The notes below the pieces were generated by a model, which saw only the letters and a list, made by a program, of their open reading frames with translations, was not told where the DNA came from and searched no databases. Made by a program: the position numbers and the translations under genes. From positions 1 to 64,000 of the forward strand of contig NZ_KZ984455.1 in NCBI RefSeq assembly GCF_003569915.1: 64,000 nucleotides of DNA. Reading direction: 5' to 3'. This stretch comes from Comamonas testosteroni. Its GTDB lineage: Bacteria > Pseudomonadota > Gammaproteobacteria > Burkholderiales > Burkholderiaceae_C. This document shows, one piece after another, positions 33,206 through 41,512 of this stretch. How positions within the stretch are numbered: the stretch's first letter is position 1; each line of letters opens with the position of its first letter.

Positions 33206-33727
33206 TCAGTCGCGCTCAATCACTGCGCAGGCGATGCGTCCGCCCGCATTGCCCGTGGGTTGGCTCACATAGTCATCGGGGTTGGCATGCACGATCAGGC
33301 CACGGCCGATGATGTTGGTGGGGCCAGCGAGCAGCGTGATGTCGTTGGATTCCATATTCAGCTTGGCCACGCCATTGGAGTCGGCCTGCAGGCTGGGCAG
33401 GTCACCCACATGGTGCATGACAGCGTCGTACTTGCCATGGCTGCCTTGCTTGGGGTTGAAGTGGCCGCCGGCGGCATTGCCATTGTCGGCGCAGTTGCCG
33501 TTTTCATGGATGTGAAAGCCATGCTCGGAATTGGGCTTGAGGCCGCGCACCAGTGCATTCATCACCACGCGGCCGCCGGGCTTTTGCGTGAATGTCACCT
33601 CACCGGAGACATTGCTACCGCTGGTGGCTTGCAGCTTGCCCACGGCCTTGGCTTGTTCCAGATCGGTGCTGCTGCAGGCCGTCAAGGCGGCAGCGCTGAG
33701 GGCGAGAATGACAAAGCCGTATTTCAT
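33206..33727 (-). CDS. sodC: Cu/Zn superoxide dismutase, lipoprotein
   Basis: This 173-residue periplasmic enzyme converts superoxide to peroxide and oxygen. It has a lipoprotein signal (MKYGFVILALSAAALTACSS, Cys18). Metal ligands are visible in HGFHIHENGNCADNGNAAGG and HFNPKQGSHG, and in VGDLPSLQADSNG. The active-site Arg is in GGRIACAVIE. The start at 33727 follows AAGGAAAC; upstream in-frame codons have none. Confidence 0.95.
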   Translation of the reverse strand: MKYGFVILALSAAALTACSSTDLEQAKAVGKLQATSGSNVSGEVTFTQKPGGRVVMNALVRGLKPNSEHGFHIHENGNCADNGNAAGGHFNPKQGSHGKYDAVMHHVGDLPSLQADSNGVAKLNMESNDITLLAGPTNIIGRGLIVHANPDDYVSQPTGNAGGRIACAVIERD

Positions 33728-33864
33728 GGTGTTTCCTTGGATGAGTGAATGGAATGGATCAAAGCCAGCCAACCTTATCTGCTCGGAATCACTGCGCTTG
33801 TAGGGGAATGGCGGTGCTGTATTTCAGTGAACTTCAGTCAAAGGGCGCGATCAGCGCGCAAAAC

Positions 33865-33899
33865 AAAGCCCCGCAGGCCTGGCAGCGCTGCGGGGCTTT
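33865..33899. terminator. Intrinsic terminator, probably for fabI
   Basis: A perfect 12-bp stem (AAAGCCCCGCAG and CTGCGGGGCTTT) has an 11-nt loop. It lies in the 317-bp gap between fabI and sodC, about 145 nt past the fabI stop and beyond the 125-bp element. The A- and T-runs are short. Confidence 0.75.
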
Positions 33900-33918
33900 A
33901 GGTGTCAAGTCGGTGCTT

Positions 33919-34050
33919 ACTTGGAGCGGTTAACACGGCCCAGCAAACCGAAGGTTTGCGTTTGAGACGAGGCGCGGAGCCGCAGGCAGTACTTCAGTAC
34001 GACAAGGCAAAGCAACGACGTATCAAGGGTTGTGTTAACGGCTCTTAGAC
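33919..34050. repeat. Dispersed element of about 125 bp with inverted termini, copy 2
   Basis: The core from AACACGGCCCAGCAAACC through AAGGGTTGTGTTAA matches copy 1 (15240-15366) base for base except about eight substitutions. The inner termini GTTAACACGGCCC and GGGTTGTGTTAAC are inverted. The outer end GGCTCTTAGAC contains the fabI stop codon (34045-34047). Together with the terminator at 33865, it accounts for the whole gene-free stretch 33728-34044. Confidence 0.9.
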
Positions 34051-34845
34051 TTGATCGGCCGACAGGCCTGCAGTCTGGCTGAAGCCGCCGTCCACATAGG
34101 TGATCTCGGCAGTCACGCCCGAAGCCAGGTCGCTCAGCAGGAAGGCGGCGACATTGCCCACGTCTTCAATCGTCACATTGCGGCGCAGAGGCGCAGCGTC
34201 GGCCACGCGGCCCAGCAGCTTGCCGAAGTCCTTGATGCCCGAAGCGGCCAGGGTCTTGATGGGGCCGGCGGAGATGCCGTTGGCGCGGATGGCGCGGCCA
34301 TCTTCGGTGCGGCCCACGGCTTCAGCCAGGTAGCGCACGGAAGCTTCCAGCGATGCCTTGGCCAGACCCATGGTGTTGTAGTTGGGGATGGAGCGCAGCG
34401 CACCCAGGTACGACAGAGTCAGCAGCGAGGACTTGTCGTTCAGGTAAGGCAGGGCCGCCTTGGCCATGGCGGGGAAGCTGTAGGCGCTGATGTCGTGGGC
34501 GATCTTGAAGGATTCGCGGCTCAGACCTTCCAGGAAGTTGCCGGCAATCGCTTCGCGGGGCGCGAAGCCGATGGAGTGCACAAAACCGTCGAACTTGCCC
34601 CAGGCGTCGCCCAGGCCCTTGAACATGGCTTCGATCTGTGCGTCGTTGGCCACGTCGCAGTCAAACACCAGAGTCGAGTTGAACTCGGAAGCGAATTCGG
34701 TGATACGGTCCTTGAAGCGCTCGCCCACATAGCTGAAGGCCAGTTCTGCACCTTGCTCGTGGCAGGCCTTGGCAATGCCATAGGCAATGGAGCGGTTGGA
34801 CAGAACGCCCGTGATCAGCAGTTTTTTACCGGCGAGAAAACCCAT
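34045..34845 (-). CDS. fabI: Enoyl-[acyl-carrier-protein] reductase (NADH) FabI
   Basis: FabI carries out the last reduction of each fatty-acid elongation cycle and is the triclosan target. The 266-residue protein starts [20 protein letters not shown], with the FabI form of the cofactor motif. The active-site pattern Y-x6-K is in [17 protein letters not shown], with a second Tyr upstream in [27 protein letters not shown] forms the substrate loop. The start at 34845 follows GGAGAACAAC; an in-frame ATG 17 codons upstream is not needed. The TAA stop is in a dispersed repeat. Confidence 0.97.
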   Translation of the reverse strand: MGFLAGKKLLITGVLSNRSIAYGIAKACHEQGAELAFSYVGERFKDRITEFASEFNSTLVFDCDVANDAQIEAMFKGLGDAWGKFDGFVHSIGFAPREAIAGNFLEGLSRESFKIAHDISAYSFPAMAKAALPYLNDKSSLLTLSYLGALRSIPNYNTMGLAKASLEASVRYLAEAVGRTEDGRAIRANGISAGPIKTLAASGIKDFGKLLGRVADAAPLRRNVTIEDVGNVAAFLLSDLASGVTAEITYVDGGFSQTAGLSADQV

Positions 34846-34967
34846 TGTTGTTCTCCAGAGAAGATTGAAAAGGGGAAATTGCGCCGCCTGTGGCAACTGC
34901 GCAATCTTTTGAACACATGTCCCGGCAAGCTAGGTCGCAGCCAGCCGGGCTAGGGCAGAATTGTCGC

Positions 34968-36782
34968 ATGCGCCATTGGATGATTTGTTCAGCCCTGATT
35001 GCGGGCACCCAAGTTGCCAGTCCTGCCTGGGCCGCTCACGCCTATGCACTGTGGGGGCAGCCTCGCTACGCGGCAGATTTCAAGCACTTTGATTATGTGA
35101 ATCCGCAGGCCCCCAAGGGCGGCGAGCTGCGCATGGTCAGCAATCTGCGCTATTCCACCTTCGACAAGTACAACCCCTTCACCATCAAGGGCTCGCCGCC
35201 AGCCTATCTGGCCGATATGTTGTTCGAGACCTTGCTCGCGCCCAGTCTGGACGAGACCGCCACGGGCTACGGCCTGCTGGCCGAGGACGTGGAGGTTGCT
35301 GCCGACGGCATGGCGGCCACCTTCAGGCTGCGCAAGCAGGCCCGCTTTCACAATGGCAAGCCGGTGCAGGCGCAGGATGTGAAGCACAGCTACGAGACGC
35401 TGCTGAGCAAATATGTCTCGCCGGGCTACAAGACGGTGTTTGCAGAAGTCGCGGGCTGCGATGTGCTCGATGACCGTACCGTGCGCTTTCGCTTCAAAAA
35501 GCCCAACCGCGACCTGCCGCTGACCGTGGGCGCGGCGCTGCCGGTCTTCAGCCGCGACTGGGGGCTGGGCGCGGATGGCAAGCCCAAGCCCTTTGATCAG
35601 GTGGTGACGGATATGCCGATTGGCAGCGGCCCGTACAAGGTGGGGCCGGTCAAGTTCGGCAAGGACATCACCTATGTGCGTGACCCGGCTTACTGGGGCA
35701 AGGATTTGCCGGTGCGCGTGGGCACAGGCAATTTCGATCGCATCACCATCAAGATCTACAAGGACGGCACGGCGCGGCTGGAGGCCCTGAAGGCCGGTGA
35801 GTTCGATCTCATGCGCATCAACAGCGCGGGCGACTGGGCCAGGCGCCTGACCGGGCGGCGCTTTGATTCGGGCGAGCTGGTCAAGGGCCAGTTTGAGAAC
35901 AAGCTGCCCTCGGGCTTTCAGAGCTTTTTCATCAACACGCGCCGCCCGCAGCTGGCCGATGTGCGCGTGCGCGAGGCGCTGGGGCTGGCCTATGACTTTG
36001 AGTGGATGAGCCGCCAGATGTTCTACGGCGCCTACCAGCGCGTGCATGGGCTGTTTGGCAACACGGCCTGCGAAACCCGTGGCCAGTCGACCGAGGCAGA
36101 ACTGGCGCTGCTCAAGCCCTATGCGGGCAGCCTGCCCGCTGCCACGCTGGGCGCGATGGCCGAGCCTCCGCGCACCGATGGCCCGGACGGCCTGCGCGGC
36201 AATCTGCGCCGCGCCCAGAAGCTGCTGGCCGAGGCGGGCTGGACGGTCAGGGACGGAGCGTTGCGCAATGCCAAGGGCGAGCCCATGGTGATCGAGTATC
36301 TGGATAGCGGCGAAAGCGGCGTCAAGATCGTCAGCAGCTGGATGCGCAATCTGGAAAAGCTGGGCATCACGCTCAAGGTGCGTAATGTGGACTACGCGCT
36401 TTATCAGCAGCGCATGGACAAGTACGACTTCGACATCGTGACGCTGAACGTGCCTGGCACGCACAACCCGGGCCAGGAATATGCCGAGCTGTTTGGCAGC
36501 GCAGCGGCTGATGTGGAGGGCGGCTCCAACTATGTGGGCCTCAAGAGCAAGGCCGTGGACGCGATCATTGCGCAGATGGCATCGGCCAAGTCCGAGCAGG
36601 AGATGCTGCCTGCCTGCCATGCACTGGAGCGCATCATTGCCCATGGCCACTATCTGATTCCGCAGTACTACTCGGGCACGCACCGCATGGTTTATGACGC
36701 ATGGCGGCTGGCGCTGCCAGCGCAGATTCCTGCTTATTCGCCGGGCGAGCTGTGGGCTGTCTATACCTGGTGGGCAAAGTAA
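34968..36782 (+). CDS. yejA: Peptide ABC transporter substrate-binding protein, YejA type
   Basis: This 604-residue protein has a signal peptide (MRHWMICSALIAGTQVASPA, cleavage near AWA-AH) and the SBP family-5 fold. YejA landmarks are HAYALWGQPRYAADFKHFDY, NPQAPKGGELRM, KHSYETLLSKY, FFINTRRPQLADVRVREALG and AYSPGELWAVYTWWAK. It is the first gene of a yejABEF-type operon, which imports oligopeptides and, in enterobacteria, microcin C. The start at 34968 was chosen for the signal peptide; it has a modest AGGG ribosome-binding site. Confidence 0.92.
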   Translation: MRHWMICSALIAGTQVASPAWAAHAYALWGQPRYAADFKHFDYVNPQAPKGGELRMVSNLRYSTFDKYNPFTIKGSPPAYLADMLFETLLAPSLDETATGYGLLAEDVEVAADGMAATFRLRKQARFHNGKPVQAQDVKHSYETLLSKYVSPGYKTVFAEVAGCDVLDDRTVRFRFKKPNRDLPLTVGAALPVFSRDWGLGADGKPKPFDQVVTDMPIGSGPYKVGPVKFGKDITYVRDPAYWGKDLPVRVGTGNFDRITIKIYKDGTARLEALKAGEFDLMRINSAGDWARRLTGRRFDSGELVKGQFENKLPSGFQSFFINTRRPQLADVRVREALGLAYDFEWMSRQMFYGAYQRVHGLFGNTACETRGQSTEAELALLKPYAGSLPAATLGAMAEPPRTDGPDGLRGNLRRAQKLLAEAGWTVRDGALRNAKGEPMVIEYLDSGESGVKIVSSWMRNLEKLGITLKVRNVDYALYQQRMDKYDFDIVTLNVPGTHNPGQEYAELFGSAAADVEGGSNYVGLKSKAVDAIIAQMASAKSEQEMLPACHALERIIAHGHYLIPQYYSGTHRMVYDAWRLALPAQIPAYSPGELWAVYTWWAK

Positions 36783-36783
36783 A

Positions 36784-36880
36784 TGAGGCCCCCACGCTCC
36801 ACCGTTGCACGGGTCGCTGCCCCCCGCGGGGGCTGGCCTTGCTTGGGGCGGCCCGGCGCTGCGGCCCCCGCCGCAGAGGC
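36784..36880 (+). repeat. GC-rich dispersed repeat, copy 3 (divergent, between yejA and yejB)
   Basis: GAGGCCCCCACGCTCCACCG, GCCCCCCGCGGGGGC, GGCCTTGCTTGGGGCGGCCC and GCGGCCCC resemble the other two copies in block order but not base for base. It contains the strong hairpin GCCCCC-GC-GGGGGC. It sits inside the yej operon and may adjust expression of yejB relative to yejA. Confidence 0.6.
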
Positions 36881-36902
36881 TGAAAACAAGGGTTGATCGA
36901 AG

Positions 36903-37931
36903 ATGTTTGCCTATATTCTCAAACGCATTTTGCTGATGATCCCCACGTTGCTGGGTGTGCTGCTGCTGACCTTTATCGTCATCCAGTTTGTGCCCGGTGG
37001 CCCGGTGGAGCAATATCTGGCCGAAGCCAAGGCGGGGGCGGGAAGCGGTGCCGAAGGCGCATCCATGAGCTATCGCGGCGGGCAGGGGGTGGACCCGAAG
37101 CGGCTGGAAGAAATCAAGGCGCTGTATGGCTTTGACAAGCCGCCCGTGGAGCGCTTTGTGCAGATGCTGGGCCAGTTTGCGCGCTTTGATCTGGGCACCA
37201 GTTTTTTCCAGAACAAAAGCGTCTGGGCGCTGGTCAAGGAAAAGTTGCCCGTCTCCATCAGCCTGGGCCTGTGGACGTTCTTCATCAGCTATCTGGTTGC
37301 CGTGCCGCTGGGCATTGCCAAGGCCGTGCGTGCAGGCTCGCGCTTTGATCTGGCCACCACGGTGCTGATTCTGATTGGCTACGCGATTCCGGGCTTTGTG
37401 CTGGGCGTGGCGCTGCTGGTCATCTTTGGTGGGCAGTTGCAGTGGTTTCCGCTGCGCGGGCTGACCTCATCGAACTTTGATGAATTGAGCGCCATGGGCA
37501 AGGTGGTCGATTACCTCTGGCATATCGCGCTGCCGGTCACGGCCATGGTGGCGGGCAGCTTTGCGGTGACGGCCATGCTGACCAAGAACTCGTTTCTCGA
37601 AGAAATCCGCAAGCAATATGTGCTGACGGCGCGGGCCAAGGGCCTGTCCGAGAAGCAGGTGCTCTACAAGCATGTGTTTCGCAATGCGCTGATTCCCATC
37701 ATCACGGGCTTCCCATCGGCGTTTATCGGCGCGTTCTTTGCCGGGGCGCTGCTGATCGAGACGCTGTTTTCGCTGGACGGGCTGGGCCTGCTCAGCTACG
37801 AGAGCGTGATTCGCCGCGACTTTCCGGTCGTGCTGGGTACCTTGTATCTGTTCACGCTGATCGGGTTGGTGACCAAGCTGGTCAGCGACCTTTGCTATGT
37901 CTGGGTCGATCCTAGAGTCAAATTTGACTGA
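36903..37931 (+). CDS. yejB: Peptide ABC transporter permease YejB
   Basis: This 342-residue inner-membrane permease has six membrane helices. It has the family N-terminus MFAYILKRILLMIPTLLGVL, an insert with EAKAGAG and PKRLEEIKALYGFDKP, and the cytoplasmic EAA loop (YVLTARAKGLSEKQVLYKHV, then FRNALIPIITG) that contacts the ATPase. The C-terminus CYVWVDPRVKFD is typical. It pairs with YejE. Confidence 0.96.
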   Translation: MFAYILKRILLMIPTLLGVLLLTFIVIQFVPGGPVEQYLAEAKAGAGSGAEGASMSYRGGQGVDPKRLEEIKALYGFDKPPVERFVQMLGQFARFDLGTSFFQNKSVWALVKEKLPVSISLGLWTFFISYLVAVPLGIAKAVRAGSRFDLATTVLILIGYAIPGFVLGVALLVIFGGQLQWFPLRGLTSSNFDELSAMGKVVDYLWHIALPVTAMVAGSFAVTAMLTKNSFLEEIRKQYVLTARAKGLSEKQVLYKHVFRNALIPIITGFPSAFIGAFFAGALLIETLFSLDGLGLLSYESVIRRDFPVVLGTLYLFTLIGLVTKLVSDLCYVWVDPRVKFD

Positions 37932-37933
37932 TT

Positions 37934-37990
37934 TCATGCAAAAACAGCCTCTAGTCCAGACAATGAATACGCAGGTAGCTATGAATTCAG
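37934..37990 (-). repeat. Dispersed 60-bp AT-rich element, copy 7 (yejB/yejE junction)
   Basis: On the minus strand it reads TTCATAGCTACCTGCG, TTGTCTGGACTAGAGGCTG and TTTTTGCATGAAAT in family order. It spans the yejB stop region and reaches into the yejE start. Three in-frame ATGs of yejE lie in it. Confidence 0.8.
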
Positions 37991-39057
37991 GAGTGAATGC
38001 AGCGACAAAGTCCGAGTCACCTGGCCGCCGGGCCTGGCGGCGCTTCAAGGCCAACCGGCTGGGCTTTGTCAGTCTGGTGATCTTCGGCGTGCTGGTCGTG
38101 CTCAGCCTGTTTGCCGAGCTGCTGTCCAACGACAAACCGCTCATCGTGCGTTATGAAGGCCAGACCTATCTGCCGCTGCTGCATGACTACCCCGAGACCA
38201 CATTTGGCGGCGACTTCCATACGCCTACCGACTATCTGGACCCGTTCATCCGGCAAAAGCTCAGCGAAGGCGATAACTGGGCCATCTTCCCCATCAACCG
38301 CTACGGCAAGGCCACGATCAACTACTTTGCCAAACAGCCCAATCCGTCTGCACCATCGGCGGACAACTGGCTGGGCACGGACGACCGCGGGCGCGACCTG
38401 CTGGCGCAGCTGATCTATGGCTTTCGCGTCAGCGTGCTGTTCGGGCTGGCGCTGACGGTGGTGGGCGTGCTGCTGGGTGTGCTGGCCGGGGCAGTGCAGG
38501 GCTTTTTTGGCGGCAAGACCGATCTGGCCTTCCAGCGCTTTACGGAAATCTGGGGCTCCATGCCCGAGCTGTATCTGCTCATCATCTTCAGCGCGCTGTT
38601 TGCGCCCAGCGTCTCGCTGCTGCTGATCTTGCTCAGCCTGTTCGGCTGGATGGGGCTGGCCGACTATGTGCGCGCCGAGTTTCTGCGCAATCGCCAGCTC
38701 GACTATGTGAAGTCTGCGCAGGCGCTGGGTGCCAGCAACCGCTCCATCATCTTTCGCCACATCCTGCCCAATAGCATGACGCCGGTGATCACCTTTTTGC
38801 CGTTTCGCATGAGCGGCGCAATTCTGGCGCTGACTTCGCTCGATTTTCTAGGTCTGGGTGTGCCGCCCGGAACGCCCAGCCTGGGCGAGCTGCTGAGCCA
38901 GGGCAAGAACAATATTGATGCGTGGTGGATTTCTCTGTCCACCTTTGGTGTGCTGGTCATCACGCTGCTGCTGCTGACCTTCATGGGCGACGCGCTGCGC
39001 GATGCGCTCGATCCGCGCAAGCAGGCTGCCACACCAGCAACGAAAGGCAAGTTATGA
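37981..39057 (+). CDS. yejE: Peptide ABC transporter permease YejE
   Basis: This 358-residue permease has PGRRAWRRFKANRLGFVSLV at the N-terminus and a large periplasmic insert (YLDPFIRQKLSEGDNWAIFP). LGTDDRGRDLLAQLIYGFRV and the EAA loop (YVKSAQALGASNRSIIFRHI) follow. The ATG at 37981 has AGGT upstream. Earlier in-frame ATGs at 37936 and 37963 lie in a dispersed repeat and would add up to 15 residues, so the N-terminus is uncertain. The stop overlaps the yejF start (ATGA). Confidence 0.94.
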   Translation: MNSGVNAATKSESPGRRAWRRFKANRLGFVSLVIFGVLVVLSLFAELLSNDKPLIVRYEGQTYLPLLHDYPETTFGGDFHTPTDYLDPFIRQKLSEGDNWAIFPINRYGKATINYFAKQPNPSAPSADNWLGTDDRGRDLLAQLIYGFRVSVLFGLALTVVGVLLGVLAGAVQGFFGGKTDLAFQRFTEIWGSMPELYLLIIFSALFAPSVSLLLILLSLFGWMGLADYVRAEFLRNRQLDYVKSAQALGASNRSIIFRHILPNSMTPVITFLPFRMSGAILALTSLDFLGLGVPPGTPSLGELLSQGKNNIDAWWISLSTFGVLVITLLLLTFMGDALRDALDPRKQAATPATKGKL

Positions 39058-40688
39058 GCGAGCAGGGCAAGCTGCTTTCAGTGCGTGATCTGGGTGTGCG
39101 CTTTGGCAGCAAACAGGTGGTGCAGGGCGTGAGCTTTGAGATGGCCGCTGGCGAAAAGCTGGCGCTGGTGGGAGAGTCCGGCTCGGGCAAGTCCGTCACC
39201 GCGCTGTCGCTGCTGCGGCTGGTCGGTGATGGCCAACTGAGCGGCCAGGCCATGCTGGACGGACGTGATCTGCTACGCTTTTCAGAGCGCGAGATGCAGG
39301 CCGTGCGCGGTGGTGATATCGCCATGATCTTTCAGGAGCCGATGACGGCGCTCAACCCGCTGATGACCGTGGGCGAGCAAGTGGCCGAGGTGCTGCAGCT
39401 CAAGCAGGCGCTGAGCAAGGTCCAAGCAGGTAAGCAGGCGGTGGAGCTGCTGGCAACCACGGGCATCCCTGAGCCGCAGCGCCGCGCGCAGAGCTTTCCG
39501 CACCAGCTCAGCGGCGGTCAGCGTCAGCGTGCCATGATTGCCATGGCACTGGCCAGCCGCCCGCGCTTGCTGCTGGCCGATGAGCCGACCACGGCGCTTG
39601 ATGTCACGCTGCGCGGCCAGATTCTGGACCTGCTGGCCGATTTGCAGCGCCAGACTGGCATGGCCGTGCTGATGATCACCCACGACCTGAACCTGGTGCG
39701 CCGCTTTGCCGACCGCGTGGCAGTGATGGAAAAAGGCCTGCTGTTGGAGCAAGGCGCTGTGGCCCAAGTCATGCAAGACCCGCAGCACGCCTATACCCGC
39801 AAGCTGCTGGCCAGCACGCCGGTGCGCGATGTGGACGAAACGCCGCCCGGCCCGGACGCCAAAGATGTGGTGCAGGCCCGGTCGCTGCGCGTGAGCTATG
39901 CCACGCCGCTGCCCGGCATACGTGGCTGGTTTCGCAAAGGCGAGTTTGTGGCCGTCAAAGGCGCAGACATGACCTTGAAGCCCGGTCGCACTCTGGGTGT
40001 GATTGGTGAGTCCGGCTCGGGCAAGTCCACTCTGGCGCAGGCCGTGCTCGGTTTGCTGCCCCATGCGGGCGACTTGCGGGTGGCGGGCAAGGCCTGGCAG
40101 CAACCGGCCATCCGCAACAGTGCGGCCAATCTGGCATTGCGGCGCAAGGTGCAGGTGGTGTTTCAGGACCCGTTCTCGTCCCTGTCGCCGCGCATGACGG
40201 TGGAAGAAATCGTGGGCGAGGGTCTGCAGATTCACGCTCCGCAGCTGAACGCCGCCCAGCGCCAGGAAAAAATCGTGCAGATGCTGGCCGAGGTCGGGAT
40301 GACCGAGGCGCAATTTCCCGGCCTGCTGCAGCGCTATCCGCATGAATTTTCGGGAGGGCAGCGGCAGCGGCTGGCGGTTTCGCGTGCGCTGATCATGGAG
40401 CCCGAGGTGCTGGTGCTCGATGAGCCGACCAGCGCGCTTGATGTGACGATTCAGCAGCAGGTGCTGGCCTTGCTGCAGCGCCTGCAAAAAGAGCGTGGAC
40501 TGGCCTATCTGCTGATTACCCACGATATGGACGTGATTCGCGCCATGGCGCATGAGGTGCTGGTGATGAAGGATGGCCAGATCGTGGAGCAGGGCAGCGT
40601 CCAGACCATTCTGTCAGCGCCGCGCGAAGCCTATACCTGCAAGCTGGTCGAAGCGGCAAGCGTCGCTGGCGTGCAGCAAGCTCTCTGA
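39054..40688 (+). CDS. yejF: Peptide ABC transporter ATPase YejF, double-domain
   Basis: The 544-residue protein holds two ABC ATPase domains. Each has a Walker A GESGSGKS, an ABC signature (LSGGQRQRAM and FSGGQRQRLA), Walker B (LLLADEPTTALD and LVLDEPTSALD) and an H-loop (ITHD). The link DVDETPPGPDAKDVVQA joins the halves. It powers the YejBE permease. The start at 39054 overlaps the yejE stop, as expected for translational coupling. Confidence 0.96.
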   Translation: MSEQGKLLSVRDLGVRFGSKQVVQGVSFEMAAGEKLALVGESGSGKSVTALSLLRLVGDGQLSGQAMLDGRDLLRFSEREMQAVRGGDIAMIFQEPMTALNPLMTVGEQVAEVLQLKQALSKVQAGKQAVELLATTGIPEPQRRAQSFPHQLSGGQRQRAMIAMALASRPRLLLADEPTTALDVTLRGQILDLLADLQRQTGMAVLMITHDLNLVRRFADRVAVMEKGLLLEQGAVAQVMQDPQHAYTRKLLASTPVRDVDETPPGPDAKDVVQARSLRVSYATPLPGIRGWFRKGEFVAVKGADMTLKPGRTLGVIGESGSGKSTLAQAVLGLLPHAGDLRVAGKAWQQPAIRNSAANLALRRKVQVVFQDPFSSLSPRMTVEEIVGEGLQIHAPQLNAAQRQEKIVQMLAEVGMTEAQFPGLLQRYPHEFSGGQRQRLAVSRALIMEPEVLVLDEPTSALDVTIQQQVLALLQRLQKERGLAYLLITHDMDVIRAMAHEVLVMKDGQIVEQGSVQTILSAPREAYTCKLVEAASVAGVQQAL

Positions 40689-40745
40689 ATTGATAGCGCA
40701 CAGCCTATGTCACGTAATGACTTGAGGGCTGAAACGCCTGAAATA
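40688..40745 (+). repeat. Dispersed 60-bp AT-rich element, copy 8
   Basis: ATTGATAGCGCACAGCCTAT, then GTAATGACTTGAGGGCTG and CCTGAAAT follow directly after the yejF stop codon. Confidence 0.72.
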
Positions 40746-40885
40746 TGGGCGACTTGGCTGGATTTCAGGCTTTTGCGCCCCGCAATACACGGAGTCCCCA
40801 CTCGAAAGTCTGCATTTTTTCGGCGGGATTTCTCTGGCTGTGGCCTAATATGACGTTTTTCTAACCAACCATTTGAGAATTCGAC

Positions 40886-41047
40886 ATGGGCAACAAGATC
40901 GTTACCGAAGCAGACCGCAAGGCCTCTCCCCGTCCCCAAGCTCCTAATGGCGTGACACTGCCCACTCCCGGCCGTGGCCAGCGCGTGAGCCTGGAGCGTG
41001 GTTCGCACACTCGCAGCAAGAAGCAACCCGGCAAGCGCCACGGTTAA
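40886..41047 (+). CDS. Small basic protein, 53 residues, unknown
   Basis: The product begins MGNKIVTEADRKASPRPQAP and ends TRSKKQPGKRHG. It is rich in Arg, Lys, Gly and Pro and looks disordered, without membrane segments. Codon use is normal for the region, with regular third-position G/C. It is followed by a strong terminator, which supports a real transcript. The ribosome-binding site is weak (GAGAATTC). It may bind RNA or the ribosome, which is only a guess from its charge. Confidence 0.7.
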   Translation: MGNKIVTEADRKASPRPQAPNGVTLPTPGRGQRVSLERGSHTRSKKQPGKRHG

Positions 41048-41082
41048 TTCCTGCCGCTGGCCGCAGCCTGCTGCGGTCGCTG

Positions 41083-41126
41083 CGAAAAAGCCCTTGTCAA
41101 CTTCGGTTGCGAGGGCTTTCGTTTTT
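41083..41126 (+). terminator. Intrinsic terminator between the 53-residue gene and cbpM
   Basis: CGAAAAAGCCCTTG pairs with CGAGGGCTTTCG around an inner CAAC-TTCG-GTTG hairpin and is followed by TTTTT. Confidence 0.85.
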
Positions 41127-41138
41127 GGCGGCGCTGGT

Positions 41139-41501
41139 CTAGCGCTGCAGGTTCTGCAGCTTGCGGCGCAGCTGGTGGACTTCTTCGATCAGGTCAGTAG
41201 TCAGCGCAGCGAGCTGCGGGTCGGCATCAAAGCTGTGCTCCAGCTGGGCAATGCGGCGCGCTCGCACCAGCGTCTGGCTGCTGAAGCGCCATTGCTCTGC
41301 AGTGTTCTCTGACGTGATCTCGGTAGTGACTTGTGCGGTGGCCGTGCCATCAGCACTCTCGTAGCTGATCACGCCCGTCTGCACATGCTCAATCACCCAC
41401 TGCGGGCTGGTGCTGCAGTGGCGGGCCAGATCGTGCAGGCTCAGCATGGCATGGTCCAGCAGCTCGGCGGGCTCGTAAAAAGGGTAGTGTTTCGTGCTCA
41501 T
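41139..41501 (-). CDS. cbpM: CbpM-family chaperone modulator
   Basis: This 120-residue protein starts MSTKHYPFYEPAELLDHAML. CbpM inhibits the co-chaperone CbpA by binding its J domain, and the fold resembles MerR helices. The signature SLHDLARHCSTSPQWVIEHV and the C-terminal coiled coil ALTTDLIEEVHQLRRKLQNL fit. It lies 11 bp downstream of cbpA, the standard gene pair. Confidence 0.88.
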   Translation of the reverse strand: MSTKHYPFYEPAELLDHAMLSLHDLARHCSTSPQWVIEHVQTGVISYESADGTATAQVTTEITSENTAEQWRFSSQTLVRARRIAQLEHSFDADPQLAALTTDLIEEVHQLRRKLQNLQR

Positions 41502-41512
41502 CTTCGGGCCTC

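Noticed and set aside
34989-37013. Open frame of 674 codons opposite yejA
   Set aside because: It spans the yejA-yejB gap and the GC-rich repeat. The product is Arg/His/Ala-rich with no family match, while yejA is clear.
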